NCBI RefSeq assembly: GCF_003217295.1
Contig: NZ_QJTJ01000007.1
Coordinates: forward strand, 62,001-126,000
Direction: 5' to 3'
From: Ureibacillus chungkukjangi
Lineage (GTDB): Bacteria > Bacillota > Bacilli > Bacillales_A > Planococcaceae
DNA: 64,000 nucleotides
Shown here one piece after another: positions 35,178 to 44,288 of the stretch. Made by a program: the position numbers and the translations under genes. Every line of letters begins with the position of its first letter. Within the stretch, counting starts at the first letter, position 1. The notes beneath the pieces are model-generated. The model did not search any database and was not told the DNA's origin. It saw nothing but the letters and a program-made list of their open reading frames with translations.

Positions 35178-38100
35178 TTATTTTACCTCCGATTTTTGTA
35201 AATCATTGTAGATAGATTTCCACACCTCTAAGCGATTTACCTCTTCCAGAAGTAACTTTTCTGTTTCAATTTGTTTCAATGCTTGTTTTAATAAGTAGTT
35301 ATTCAAGTTTTGAGATTCTTGTTCAACCAATTCCATGGCCCAGCCTGAAATCTTCTCTTTTTCTACATCAACATAGATTTGAGCATCTGGCTTTGTTAAC
35401 TCTTCTAATGCTAGTTTAAGATTTTCTTTTTCATTTTTCTCAAAGAATGATTTTGTGTTTTTGAAATAAGATTTAACCGAAGCATATTTCTTTTCATCCT
35501 CGAATGGTCCTTTAAAGTCTAGTAGCTTTGGCTCTTCAGGCTCAAAGGTAATGAACGAGAAGCTTGGATTTAATTCTTTTAACGTACGCACCTCATCCTT
35601 AAAGCGCTCAACAATTTTCTTTTGGATAAATTGCGCTAAACGGAAATTCGTTACACGCAGTTCTTGTGCAAAGTCAAATCTTAATGCACTAACCGTTTCC
35701 TTTAAAGCTTGCTCAAGTGCAGCTTGAACCGGCATAGACGAGAAAGTTGATGGATTATAGTTTTCTCTAAAGAAATCCGGATAACGATAATAAACTCGCT
35801 GCATCACGTAGTAAAGAAGCTCATCCAATTCCTGCTTCATATCACTCTTTACCATGTTAGTTGACGTACTGCTATACGTTTTTTGAACATGCTGTTCTAA
35901 ATCAGCCAACTCTTTTAAACGCTCGTCTTTACGTTTTAAATTCTCTTCCGTTTGATTTATCAAATCAGAAAGACGTGTATGTGTTTTCTCAACTTCTTCA
36001 TGTAATGCTTGAACAGCTATTGCAGCAAGCTCTTCATTTAAGAAGTGGTGGAAGGATTTTTCAAAAGGCTCCATACCGGAATCCAATGAATTACCTTCTA
36101 CCTTTTCACGTAACGCTAAGAGACTTGAAACCCCGAATAATTTTGGGAAACGAATACCAAATCGTTGTAATTCGGTTTTCACATAGTTTTTAACATCTTC
36201 TTCCTCATCAGGTGTCGATGCTAGGTCAATAGCATTTACGATAAAGAACATTTTGTCTAATTCAAACGCATCCTTGACACGACCTAACTGAATTAAAAAT
36301 TCACGGTCGGCTTTGGCAAAGGCATGGTTATAATAAGTGATAAATAAAATCGCATCTGCATTTCGAATGTAATCGAAGGCAACCCCAGTATGACGGGCAT
36401 TGATGGAATCAGCTCCTGGTGTATCAACTAATGTAACACCCATTCTTGTGATTGGGCTATCATAATAGAAATCAATATTATCGACAAAGCATGAGCGACT
36501 CTCTTCTGCTACAAATCGTTCAAACTCAGAACGTTCTACTCGAATTGTTTGCCCAAGCTGAGCTTCATAGGCTTTAAATCCTTGACTAAATGCACGGATA
36601 AAGGATTTATGAACATTTAAGCGTTCATCCTTTAATTGAACAGCCAGCCCCTCATCAGCACGTTCAAATGCTTCTTGTAGAGATTGAACTTTTAGACCAA
36701 TTGCCTCATAAGAGTCTTTAATATCCTCTAATAACTGCTCTCTAGTTTTTAGTTGAACATCAGCCGTTTCATGTGGATGATCTTTTGTTACCGGGCGAAT
36801 TTTATTAATAGCTGCTGTTGTTGGGTTTGGAGAGACTGGTAAAACGTTCGACCCCATTAATGCATTAGAGAAACTCGATTTCCCAGCACTGAATGCACCG
36901 AACAAAGCAATTGTAAAATCCTTTTGCTGCAGTCGCTCTACTTTTTTCTGTAAAAATTGTGCGACTTCTTCAAAGCCATCAACTTTCTTAACGGCATTAG
37001 CAGTACGAATCGCCGCTTCTATTATATCATCACCCTTTTGATGGTTAGTTGATACTTGTTGAATTTGGCTTGAATCTTCCTCTACTTCAGCTTCTTTTTT
37101 CACAAGCATAGACTCTTCAAATGGTCGAATTTCATTTAAAGCTTGCTCGAAATCGTCATGCCATTGTTCGAATTGCTGTTTAGCGCCTGAACGCGTATCC
37201 TTTGCAGCTGTAACGATTTCTTTTTCAGCACTCAATTTAAAGTGATTTAGCTTTTCAATCGATTGAATAGCATCCACTTTTTCTTTTAATACTTTTAGTT
37301 TTGCTTGAACAGGTGTGGATAAGCTTTGAGAAGCCTCATTTAATACAGTCTCCTGTTGATCCTTCCATTCATCTGTTGCTTCTATAAAGTAGCGTTTCGT
37401 AGCTTCAGCAACACGATTGGCAAAGTTTAATAAAGCATCTGCTGTTAGAAGTGCTCCCTGCTTTATTTGACCCTCTATTAAAGAAAAAGGCACATCAAAT
37501 TGAAGCCCATCAATAACATTAGCTCGCTCGTCAGTTAAGACTCCAACCTCTTTCAAGGATTGCTTCATTAAATTCTTTAAGTGACCAATGATTTGGGATT
37601 GTAAAATTACTTTATATTGCTCAAAAACGTCTTCGATACGGCGTTTCTTTTCTTCCTCTGTTTTCTTTTTAGCAGAGAATAAACCTCCGACTTTAAAGCC
37701 TTCCTGTGTACTTTCAAGATATGCACGCAGTTTTTCACGGAAATCTGCTGGAATGATTGCCGCGTTATCCAACAATTCCTTGCGGCGCTCCTTGAAAGTA
37801 TCATTCCAATTCTCATTTGAGAATAACTCGGTTTGTAGGTTTAGCTTTTCAAATTGCTCTAAGATATCCTGGCGATTTTCCCACTCTTCGGTGCTTAAAA
37901 CATTTTCATAATCAGAAAGTAAGGTTTCTTTTTCTTCCTCTAAATAAGTAAGATGCTCATTTTGTAGCTTACGCAAAGTATTTTCAGCTGTAAGGATTAG
38001 CTGCTCCTGCCAATCGTTCATGGAATCCATCACAATTTTCTTCACTGTATCAAAGTCATTATGAGGGTGGTCAAAATCTCTTAGAGACGTGAAAAAGATT

Positions 38101-38801
38101 CCCTTTGGTTCAACACCCCATGCTGCAAAGGATTGCTGTACAGAGTTTTTAAATGCATCAAAGGATAGCTCATTATCTTTGTGCTTATCAATTTGGTTTA
38201 CAATTAAGTATACGTTCGGATTGTATTTCATTAATTGCTTTGTAAATTGAAAGTTTAACTCTGATTGAACGTGGTTGTAATCCATCGTATAAAAAACGAC
38301 ATCAGCAATGTGAAGAGCTGATTCAGTAGACATCGCATGAGCATCATCTGTAGAATCAACACCAGGTGTATCCATTACTGTAACACCTAAAGGAAGCGAG
38401 GATCCACTGTGTCCAATTTCAATTTGGGACACAAGCTCACCATTTTTACTTAGCTCCTTTACCGTTTTAAAATCATAGCCAGCTTCAAACTTAACAGGCT
38501 TCTCATGATGCATATAAACAATGGCATAATCTTCTTCTGATTTATGCACCTTTACTATGTTTGCACTCGTTGGAATCGGACTTGCAGCTAAGATGTCCTC
38601 TCCAGATAATGCATTGATCATACTCGACTTACCTGCAGAGAAATGCCCAGCAAAGCCAATTACATATTCTTTTTGTAATAGTTTTCGAGCAAATAAATGA
38701 AGCTTCTCCATTCGTTCTGTATCTTCATTGTTTTTGTAAATTATGTATTGTATCGCAGATTGCTGTAATAATTCCTGTAATTTGTCTTCAAAAGAACCCA
38801 T
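35178..38801 (-). CDS. dynA: Double dynamin-like GTPase DynA
   Basis: Large membrane-remodelling GTPase. Two complete dynamin-like halves are fused in one 1207-residue chain, as in B. subtilis DynA (YpbR). First half: P-loop GHFSAGKSS (near 51-59), DTPGVDS (near 145) and NQID. Second: GAFSAGKSS (near 635), DTPGADS (near 796) and NAID. Between them lie long helical stalks. In B. subtilis it tethers and fuses membranes and helps against membrane-damaging antibiotics and phages. Both halves keep the G1-G4 residues and so should bind GTP. Followed directly by the rhodanese gene. Confidence 0.95.
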   Translation of the reverse strand: MGSFEDKLQELLQQSAIQYIIYKNNEDTERMEKLHLFARKLLQKEYVIGFAGHFSAGKSSMINALSGEDILAASPIPTSANIVKVHKSEEDYAIVYMHHEKPVKFEAGYDFKTVKELSKNGELVSQIEIGHSGSSLPLGVTVMDTPGVDSTDDAHAMSTESALHIADVVFYTMDYNHVQSELNFQFTKQLMKYNPNVYLIVNQIDKHKDNELSFDAFKNSVQQSFAAWGVEPKGIFFTSLRDFDHPHNDFDTVKKIVMDSMNDWQEQLILTAENTLRKLQNEHLTYLEEEKETLLSDYENVLSTEEWENRQDILEQFEKLNLQTELFSNENWNDTFKERRKELLDNAAIIPADFREKLRAYLESTQEGFKVGGLFSAKKKTEEEKKRRIEDVFEQYKVILQSQIIGHLKNLMKQSLKEVGVLTDERANVIDGLQFDVPFSLIEGQIKQGALLTADALLNFANRVAEATKRYFIEATDEWKDQQETVLNEASQSLSTPVQAKLKVLKEKVDAIQSIEKLNHFKLSAEKEIVTAAKDTRSGAKQQFEQWHDDFEQALNEIRPFEESMLVKKEAEVEEDSSQIQQVSTNHQKGDDIIEAAIRTANAVKKVDGFEEVAQFLQKKVERLQQKDFTIALFGAFSAGKSSFSNALMGSNVLPVSPNPTTAAINKIRPVTKDHPHETADVQLKTREQLLEDIKDSYEAIGLKVQSLQEAFERADEGLAVQLKDERLNVHKSFIRAFSQGFKAYEAQLGQTIRVERSEFERFVAEESRSCFVDNIDFYYDSPITRMGVTLVDTPGADSINARHTGVAFDYIRNADAILFITYYNHAFAKADREFLIQLGRVKDAFELDKMFFIVNAIDLASTPDEEEDVKNYVKTELQRFGIRFPKLFGVSSLLALREKVEGNSLDSGMEPFEKSFHHFLNEELAAIAVQALHEEVEKTHTRLSDLINQTEENLKRKDERLKELADLEQHVQKTYSSTSTNMVKSDMKQELDELLYYVMQRVYYRYPDFFRENYNPSTFSSMPVQAALEQALKETVSALRFDFAQELRVTNFRLAQFIQKKIVERFKDEVRTLKELNPSFSFITFEPEEPKLLDFKGPFEDEKKYASVKSYFKNTKSFFEKNEKENLKLALEELTKPDAQIYVDVEKEKISGWAMELVEQESQNLNNYLLKQALKQIETEKLLLEEVNRLEVWKSIYNDLQKSEVK

Positions 38802-38961
38802 GCAACTAAATACCCCTTTGCCTCATTTTTGTCACAATTATATACTATTTTGATTAAATAATAAAATGAGAGAAAAAGAAAGCTTGTAGGAGAATATTTT
38901 TTTAATATATTAAAGAAAGATTTTGGAGAATCTAGGAGATTAGTGGATGAGAGTTGTTTCT

Positions 38962-39045
38962 TTAGGATTTAATAGTTTTCTTCACTACATAAGTACCAAT
39001 ACCAGCATATATTACGATTGTTGCCCCAACAAAAATATAAACCAT
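38962..39045 (-). CDS. 27-residue hydrophobic peptide behind a Fur box
   Basis: ATG at 39043-39045 follows a perfect AGGAGG 7-8 bases upstream, and 27 codons lead to TAA at 38962-38964. The first 21 residues are hydrophobic (VYIFVGATIVIYAGIG core) and the end is basic (VVKKTIKS), a single membrane helix with a likely cytoplasmic C-terminus. It is too small for standard gene callers. A sigma-A promoter with a Fur box at 39063-39109 lies directly upstream. I recognise no family. Confidence 0.6.
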   Translation of the reverse strand: MVYIFVGATIVIYAGIGTYVVKKTIKS

Positions 39046-39062
39046 TATCTCTCCTCCTATAA

Positions 39063-39109
39063 TGAGAATCATTTTCATCCATTATAATGCATAATAAAAA
39101 CCCCCACAA
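39063..39109 (-). promoter_or_regulatory. Promoter with Fur box for the 27-residue peptide
   Basis: On the minus strand TTGTGG (39104-39109), 17-bp spacer and TATAAT (39081-39086). The sequence TGAGAATCATTTTCA (39063-39077) matches the 7-1-7 Fur motif TGATAATnATTATCA at 12 of 14 defined positions and covers the expected transcription start. Confidence 0.7.
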
Positions 39110-39214
39110 CTTTTATGTGAACGGGTACATTGGTATAGGGTGGTATTATTTTACATGTACTAATGGACTAGTATCATGGTAAGATGGAAAAAAAGTTTAA
39201 AAAGGGGTGATTCT

Positions 39215-39670
39215 ATGAAAAATTCACAGCATATACAAACCATCCTAAATGGTTCAATTAATTCTTTGAAAAGCATTCTTCCAATGGAATTAAATATTCA
39301 ATCCCCTTCAGTCTTAACGGAACCCTTCATTCAAAAAGAAATGGGCGTTTTAATCGGACTAATAGGAGATATCAAGGGAAGAATTATCATCGACAGTACT
39401 GCATCCTCCTTCAGTGCCATTGGAGCGAAAATGTTTGGCATGCCTATTGAAGGTGAAATGCTTGAATCCTTTGCTGGAGAACTGGGCAATATGTTTGCTG
39501 GTAACCTGTGTACACATGTAGGACAACAAGCACTAAATGTCGATATTACTCCTCCAACTGTTATGGTGGGTAACACAAAACTTTTCGGTTTTGAGAAAGC
39601 TTTTAAACTACCGACAATTATCGACGAAGTGGGCACTCTTACAATTCTATTCACAATAGATGAAGAATAA
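39215..39670 (+). CDS. cheX: CheX-type chemotaxis phosphatase
   Basis: A 151-residue CheC/CheX/FliY-family protein. CheX dephosphorylates CheY-P; its active motif is Glu-X2-Asn, seen here once in AGELGNMFAGN, as expected for CheX rather than the two-motif CheC. I chose ATG at 39215 with AAGGGGTGA upstream; ATG at 39176 lies ahead of that site. It is a single gene away from the main chemotaxis operon, while a chemoreceptor is also in this window. Confidence 0.88.
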   Translation: MKNSQHIQTILNGSINSLKSILPMELNIQSPSVLTEPFIQKEMGVLIGLIGDIKGRIIIDSTASSFSAIGAKMFGMPIEGEMLESFAGELGNMFAGNLCTHVGQQALNVDITPPTVMVGNTKLFGFEKAFKLPTIIDEVGTLTILFTIDEE

Positions 39671-39733
39671 TCCTCCCTTACATAAGAAAACTAACCGAAA
39701 ATTTTTGGTACATAATAAGGGCATACTTACAAG

Positions 39734-39768
39734 AACACGCTGATCTATATAGATCGGCGTGTTTTTTT
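39734..39768 (+). terminator. Terminator of cheX
   Basis: AACACGC-GATC arms pair with GATC-GCGTGTT around ATATA, with a single mismatch, followed by seven T. Confidence 0.88.
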
Positions 39769-39940
39769 GTTTGTTGAAAGCTACTGGTTAGGATATACTG
39801 CGATTCCCGTTTTAGGGTGTAATGATTCTGATTCTTGCAGTCTCCTCTACTCTCTCTAACTAATCATTTTTTTAAGCTATAGAGCCCCTAATAGGTATTT
39901 CATGAAAAAAATAGTAAAAACCGACCAGTAAATAATACCT

Positions 39941-39987
39941 TCACATTAAGTTCACATTTAGGTGTGATATGTGTGATTTTTATCACA
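39941..39987 (+). promoter_or_regulatory. Fnr/Crp-like half-site array upstream of the ba3 oxidase
   Basis: TGTGA-TTTTTA-TCACA (39972-39987) is a perfect TGTGA-N6-TCACA site. Further half-sites stand at 39941 (TCACA), 39952 (TCACA) and 39963 (TGTGA), with spacings of 11, 11 and 9 bp. A TATGAT -10 box at 40009-40014 predicts a start near 40021, putting the perfect site at -41.5, the usual place for Fnr activation. Confidence 0.7.
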
Positions 39988-40065
39988 GCGTGGGCAATCG
40001 ATTTTTTATATGATTTGTTTGTAAATTACTTAACTACTTTATTTCTTCACTTAGGGGGGAGAGTT

Positions 40066-40191
40066 ATGGCAAACCATAAAAAGACGCCAGATGATAATTT
40101 AAAAGGTACACTATATGCAACTTTTGGCATCGGAATTATCATCATAATCGTTTGGGCACTTTGCTTTAATTTATTCATTGATCGTTTCTAA
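40066..40191 (+). CDS. Cytochrome c oxidase subunit IIa (ba3 type)
   Basis: A 41-residue single-helix protein, the small third subunit of ba3-type oxidases. A charged start (ANHKKTPDDNLKGTL) is followed by one membrane helix (FGIGIIIIIVWALC) and ends FIDRF, the usual layout of this subunit. ATG at 40066 has GGGGGGAG upstream; the frame is open further upstream but that part lacks a start signal and overlaps regulatory sites. It is first in the oxidase operon, 34 bases before subunit II. Confidence 0.85.
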   Translation: MANHKKTPDDNLKGTLYATFGIGIIIIIVWALCFNLFIDRF

Positions 40192-40225
40192 ATCATCTTA
40201 AAACAATTCCTAGGAGGGAACATCC

Positions 40226-40723
40226 ATGCACATACACAAGTATGAGAAATGGTGGCTTGTATTTGGTACAGCAACACTCATTTCGTTTCTAATAATAATC
40301 GGTGTGAGCGCATTCCATGCAGGCGCACATCCAAACAATTCAAAATGGACAATTGACTATGAAAAAGTTGATGAAATTGCTCCATTCGACAACCCAGGCG
40401 TTCATAAGGTTGAAGACAAGGACTGGGATTATGAAGTAGTTTTAGTCGCTTCTGCCTTTAGCTATAATCCAATGGAAATCAAGGTTCCTAAAGGCTCAAA
40501 GGTTCGTTTCATTGCTACAACTAAAGACGTTATTCATGGATTTGAGGTTGCAGGTACTAATATTAATATGATGCTAGAGCCTGGCTACGTATCAGAGCTT
40601 GTGACTACAGTTGATAAGGTTGGCGAATTTGTAATTGTATGTAATGAGTATTGTGGCGTTGGTCACGCAATGATGTATTCTACGTTAAAGGTGGTGGACG
40701 CTGATGACAACAGCAATCACTAG
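40226..40723 (+). CDS. cbaB: Cytochrome c oxidase subunit II, ba3 type (CbaB)
   Basis: Receives electrons from cytochrome c and holds the dinuclear CuA centre. One N-terminal membrane helix (residues 10-32) anchors an outer cupredoxin domain. CuA ligands are in place: His near 110, then C-X3-C-X3-H-X2-M as CNEYCGVGHAMM (about 138-149). At 165 residues with a single helix it is the short ba3 form, as in Thermus and Bacillus. Its end overlaps the next gene by 20 bases. Confidence 0.95.
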   Translation: MHIHKYEKWWLVFGTATLISFLIIIGVSAFHAGAHPNNSKWTIDYEKVDEIAPFDNPGVHKVEDKDWDYEVVLVASAFSYNPMEIKVPKGSKVRFIATTKDVIHGFEVAGTNINMMLEPGYVSELVTTVDKVGEFVIVCNEYCGVGHAMMYSTLKVVDADDNSNH

Positions 40724-42419
40724 TAAAGAAGTTAAACAAACAAACTTACCAAAAGAAAAAACTTCTATTCTAAAAGATAAATTTATTCAAGTAGATCGTA
40801 AGGATGCTAAATTAGCTTTAGCACATATGTATGTCGCATTTACTGCCCTATTAGTTGGTGGTCTTGCAGGCCTTTTACAAGTATTTGTTCGTTCTGGTGC
40901 TTTTGAGCTGCCATTTGGCATTGGTTATTATCAAGTTTTAACTGTACACGGTGTTCTATTAGGACTTATTCTTACAACTTATTTCATTCTAGGATTCCAA
41001 TTGGCTGCAGTAAGTCGTACAGCTGGACCCCTTTCTAATACACAACGTAAATTAGGCTGGATTGGTTTCTGGTTAATGGTCGTTGGTACTATTGCAGCTG
41101 CAACAATGGTACTTTTAAATGAAGCTTCTGTGCTTTACACATTCTATGCCCCACTACAAGCACACTGGATTTTTTATGCTGGTCTTGCTCTAGTAGTTGT
41201 TGGTTCATGGATTGAAGGATTTGCACAAATTATGCGCTATGCTCAGTGGCGTAAGGAAAACAAGGGCCAAACTTCTCCACTATTAGCATTCATGGCTGTT
41301 GTAAATAACTTGATGTGGTTTGTAGCTTCTCTTGGAGTTGCAGTTGAAGTATTATTCCAATTACTTCCTTGGTCTTTAGGTTTCGTTGAACGTATTGATG
41401 TATTATTATCTCGTACTTTGTTCTGGTATTTTGGTCACGCACTAGTATACTTCTGGCTATTACCTGCCTATATGATTTGGTACGTTGTTATTCCTAAGGT
41501 CATCAGTGGTAAGCTATTCTCTGATGCACTAGCTAGACTCTCATTTATGTTATTCTTATTATTCTCAGTTCCTGTTGGTGTCCATCACCAATTAACTGAG
41601 CCTGGTATTGATGGTTTCTGGAAATTCTTACAAGTAGTCTTAACATTCTTTGTTATCGTGCCTTCACTTATGACTGCCTTCTCGATGTTTGCTACATTTG
41701 AATTACGTGGACGCGAATTAGGTGGAAAAGGTGTATTAGGCTGGTTTAGACAATTACCTTGGAAGGATAGTCGCTTCTTAGTACCATTTATCGGTATGGT
41801 TGCCTTCATCCCTGGTGGTGCTGGTGGTATAGTCAATGCTTCCTATCAAATGAACCAATTAATTCATAATACAATTTGGGTTACAGGTCACTTCCATTTA
41901 ACAGTTGCTACTGCGGTAGTATTAACATACTTTGGAGCTGCATTCTGGCTTATCCCCCACTTAACTGGGCGTAAGCTAACTAGTAAAATGAATAGCCTTG
42001 CCAATACATCTGGTATTCTATGGGCCGTTGGTATGTTCATAATGTCTGGGGCAATGCATCTTGCGGGATTACTTGGGGCACCTCGCCGTTCTGAATACTC
42101 TACTTATGGAGGATCTGAGCAGGCTGCTGAATGGATTACTTATCAGTTTGCACAAGCAATCGGTGGTACAATTCTATTCATCTCAATTCTACTAATTATT
42201 GGTGTTGTTATTAACCTAATCTGGTTTGCACCTAAAGGAGAAGAAGAATTCCCAATTGCAGAGGCTGCTGCTGGAGGCGGTAAAACACCAGCGATTTTAG
42301 AGAACTTCAAGGTTTGGGGCGTTATCTTAGTTGCATTAATCTTGATTGCTTATACATTCCCAATTTTCGATATCATCAGCAATTCTCCTGCTGGCTCAAA
42401 AGGCTTTAAATTCTGGTAA
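40704..42419 (+). CDS. cbaA: Cytochrome c oxidase subunit I, ba3 type (CbaA)
   Basis: Catalytic subunit that reduces oxygen to water and pumps protons. About 13 membrane helices in 571 residues. Heme and copper ligands of the B-type oxidases are visible: VHGVLLGL (low-spin heme His), WYFGHALVYFWLLPAY (CuB region), PVGVHHQL (His pair) and NTIWVTGHFHLTVATAV (heme a3 and low-spin heme His). The YF and WYFGHALVYFW segments fit the ba3 class, where a Tyr is cross-linked to His. AAAGGTGG precedes the ATG. Regulated with the operon by the Fnr-like site upstream. Confidence 0.95.
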   Translation: MTTAITSKEVKQTNLPKEKTSILKDKFIQVDRKDAKLALAHMYVAFTALLVGGLAGLLQVFVRSGAFELPFGIGYYQVLTVHGVLLGLILTTYFILGFQLAAVSRTAGPLSNTQRKLGWIGFWLMVVGTIAAATMVLLNEASVLYTFYAPLQAHWIFYAGLALVVVGSWIEGFAQIMRYAQWRKENKGQTSPLLAFMAVVNNLMWFVASLGVAVEVLFQLLPWSLGFVERIDVLLSRTLFWYFGHALVYFWLLPAYMIWYVVIPKVISGKLFSDALARLSFMLFLLFSVPVGVHHQLTEPGIDGFWKFLQVVLTFFVIVPSLMTAFSMFATFELRGRELGGKGVLGWFRQLPWKDSRFLVPFIGMVAFIPGGAGGIVNASYQMNQLIHNTIWVTGHFHLTVATAVVLTYFGAAFWLIPHLTGRKLTSKMNSLANTSGILWAVGMFIMSGAMHLAGLLGAPRRSEYSTYGGSEQAAEWITYQFAQAIGGTILFISILLIIGVVINLIWFAPKGEEEFPIAEAAAGGGKTPAILENFKVWGVILVALILIAYTFPIFDIISNSPAGSKGFKFW

Positions 42420-42425
42420 AAAATC

Positions 42426-42455
42426 AACCTCTCCCCTTTTTTAGGGTGAGAGGTT
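42426..42455. terminator. Terminator between the oxidase and TRAP operons
   Basis: AACCTCTCCCC pairs with GGGTGAGAGGTT in a stem of about 8-11 bp, with weak T tracts on either side. Converging genes share it. Confidence 0.6.
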
Positions 42456-42473
42456 ATATTATTGTCTTGTAAC

Positions 42474-43748
42474 TTAAGAGAAAAATTTCATTACCCCTAC
42501 ACTTAGCTGTGGTAATAAATACAGGAGAACCACATCTAATACCATAATGAGGATGAACGGTAATACCGGTCGAATCATTTTTTCTGGTAGCACATTACCC
42601 ACCTTCGATGCAACGAACAGACTCAATCCAACAGGTGGAGTAAGAAGACCAATCGCTAAATTTATAATCATCAACACACCAAAGTGAACTGGGTCAATTC
42701 CTACTGCTGTAACGATTGGCAATAAAATTGGTGTTAAAATAATTATTGCTGAAATTTCGTCGATAAACATACCAACAATTAATAAGAAAATAATAACCAC
42801 CAGCATGACAACAAAAGGATGAAGATTGAACTCAGAAATAATCGAAGCGATTTCATGTGGCAATCTTTCTATTGTTATATAGAATCCAAAGAAAGAAGCC
42901 GATGCAATAATTATTGATAAAGTTGAAACCACTACTACTGTATCTAGCAATATCTTTTTCATGATTGCCGATGTAATTTTTTTGTAGACAAATTTACCGA
43001 TGACAAAGCCATATACAACGGCTATTACAGAAGCTTCTGTCGGTGTAAAAATCCCACTATAGATTCCGCCTAAAATAATAAGTGGCATTAATATTGCTAA
43101 AAATGAGCTTAGTCCACTGCGTACTGTTCTTTTAAATTCAAACTTTTCATCGCTTTTAATATTATTCTTTAAAGAATAAATATACACCCAGACCATTAAT
43201 GATACCCCTACAAAAATACCAGGAATAATACCAGCAATGAATAAATCACTTACTGAAACTCCGGCACTTACAGCAAACATGACCATTGGAACACTTGGAG
43301 GAATAATTACTCCTGTCGTCCCTCCTGCTGCCTGTACACTAGCCGAAAATTCTCTACTGTAGCCAACCTTTACCATTGAAGGAATCATTAACGCCCCAAC
43401 AGCTGCTGTAGTCGCGACAGCTGATCCCGAAAGTGCCGCAAAAAACATACAGGCAACAATCGATACATGAGCAAGACCACCTCTAAAATGCCCTACTAGA
43501 CTCGAGGCAAACTCTACTATCTTATCAGAAATCCCACCATGCTCCATAATTTTCCCAGCTAAAATGAAGAAGGGAGCTGCAAGTAGCGGGAAGGAATCCA
43601 GCGTAGTAAACATTCGATGAGGTAATGTACTCAACTCAATACTACCAGTTAAAAATACGATAATTACAGTAGACAAACCAAGCGCCACTGCAATTGGCAC
43701 ATTAATTATGAATAAGACAAGCAACAGGATAAACAGGAGAATACTCAT
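42474..43748 (-). CDS. dctM: TRAP transporter large permease (DctM)
   Basis: Main membrane channel of a tripartite ATP-independent dicarboxylate transporter. About 12 hydrophobic helices over 424 residues. The family blocks PFFILAGKIMEHGGIS, LSGSAVATTAAVGALMIPSM, GVIIPPSVPMVMF and ITPPVGLSLFVASKVG are clear. Its ATG overlaps the dctQ stop by 4 bases. Uptake uses the sodium or proton gradient. The substrate is likely a C4-dicarboxylate or related acid but not proved by sequence. Confidence 0.93.
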   Translation of the reverse strand: MSILLFILLLVLFIINVPIAVALGLSTVIIVFLTGSIELSTLPHRMFTTLDSFPLLAAPFFILAGKIMEHGGISDKIVEFASSLVGHFRGGLAHVSIVACMFFAALSGSAVATTAAVGALMIPSMVKVGYSREFSASVQAAGGTTGVIIPPSVPMVMFAVSAGVSVSDLFIAGIIPGIFVGVSLMVWVYIYSLKNNIKSDEKFEFKRTVRSGLSSFLAILMPLIILGGIYSGIFTPTEASVIAVVYGFVIGKFVYKKITSAIMKKILLDTVVVVSTLSIIIASASFFGFYITIERLPHEIASIISEFNLHPFVVMLVVIIFLLIVGMFIDEISAIIILTPILLPIVTAVGIDPVHFGVLMIINLAIGLLTPPVGLSLFVASKVGNVLPEKMIRPVLPFILIMVLDVVLLYLLPQLSVGVMKFFS

Positions 43749-44230
43749 TTACTCACCTCATTACTGCCTACTATATTTTTATATACTAATAAATCAATAA
43801 TGTTCAGGATTTGTAGCAACGCACCAATTGGAATAGCTAAGTACACTAATCCCATTGGCAAATGTAAGGCAGGTGATTTATTCATTAAGTTTTCTAAAAC
43901 CAACTCACCACCAGTGGTAATAAGAATGATTGCAAAAATGATTGCAATGACCGTACCTATAATTTTAATCGCTCGATTTAGGGTCGGTTTTAATTTATTT
44001 ACAAATACCTCGATACTAATATGCGCGCCATATTGATAAGCAAACCCGCTAGATATAAAAGATACCCACACCAGCATGTAACGTGCAGCTTCCTCTGTCC
44101 AAGAAAATGAATAATTTAAAACTTCTCTCATGACAATTTGCAGGAATACAAGAAAAACCATTATAACCAATAAAAGCATGGCAATATACTGAGAATACCG
44201 ATTCAAACCGTGAACAAATTTATGATACAT
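43745..44230 (-). CDS. dctQ: TRAP transporter small permease (DctQ)
   Basis: A 161-residue four-helix membrane subunit that pairs with DctM. Conserved piece SWTEEAARYMLVWVSFISSG contains the family's Glu-Glu and Arg. The order binding protein, small permease, large permease and the 4-base overlap with dctM are the standard TRAP operon. Confidence 0.9.
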   Translation of the reverse strand: MYHKFVHGLNRYSQYIAMLLLVIMVFLVFLQIVMREVLNYSFSWTEEAARYMLVWVSFISSGFAYQYGAHISIEVFVNKLKPTLNRAIKIIGTVIAIIFAIILITTGGELVLENLMNKSPALHLPMGLVYLAIPIGALLQILNIIDLLVYKNIVGSNEVSK

Positions 44231-44288
44231 AATTGGTGTCCTCCCACACTTATGGATAAAGGTCCCTCAATTTAAGGGACCTAGAGCT

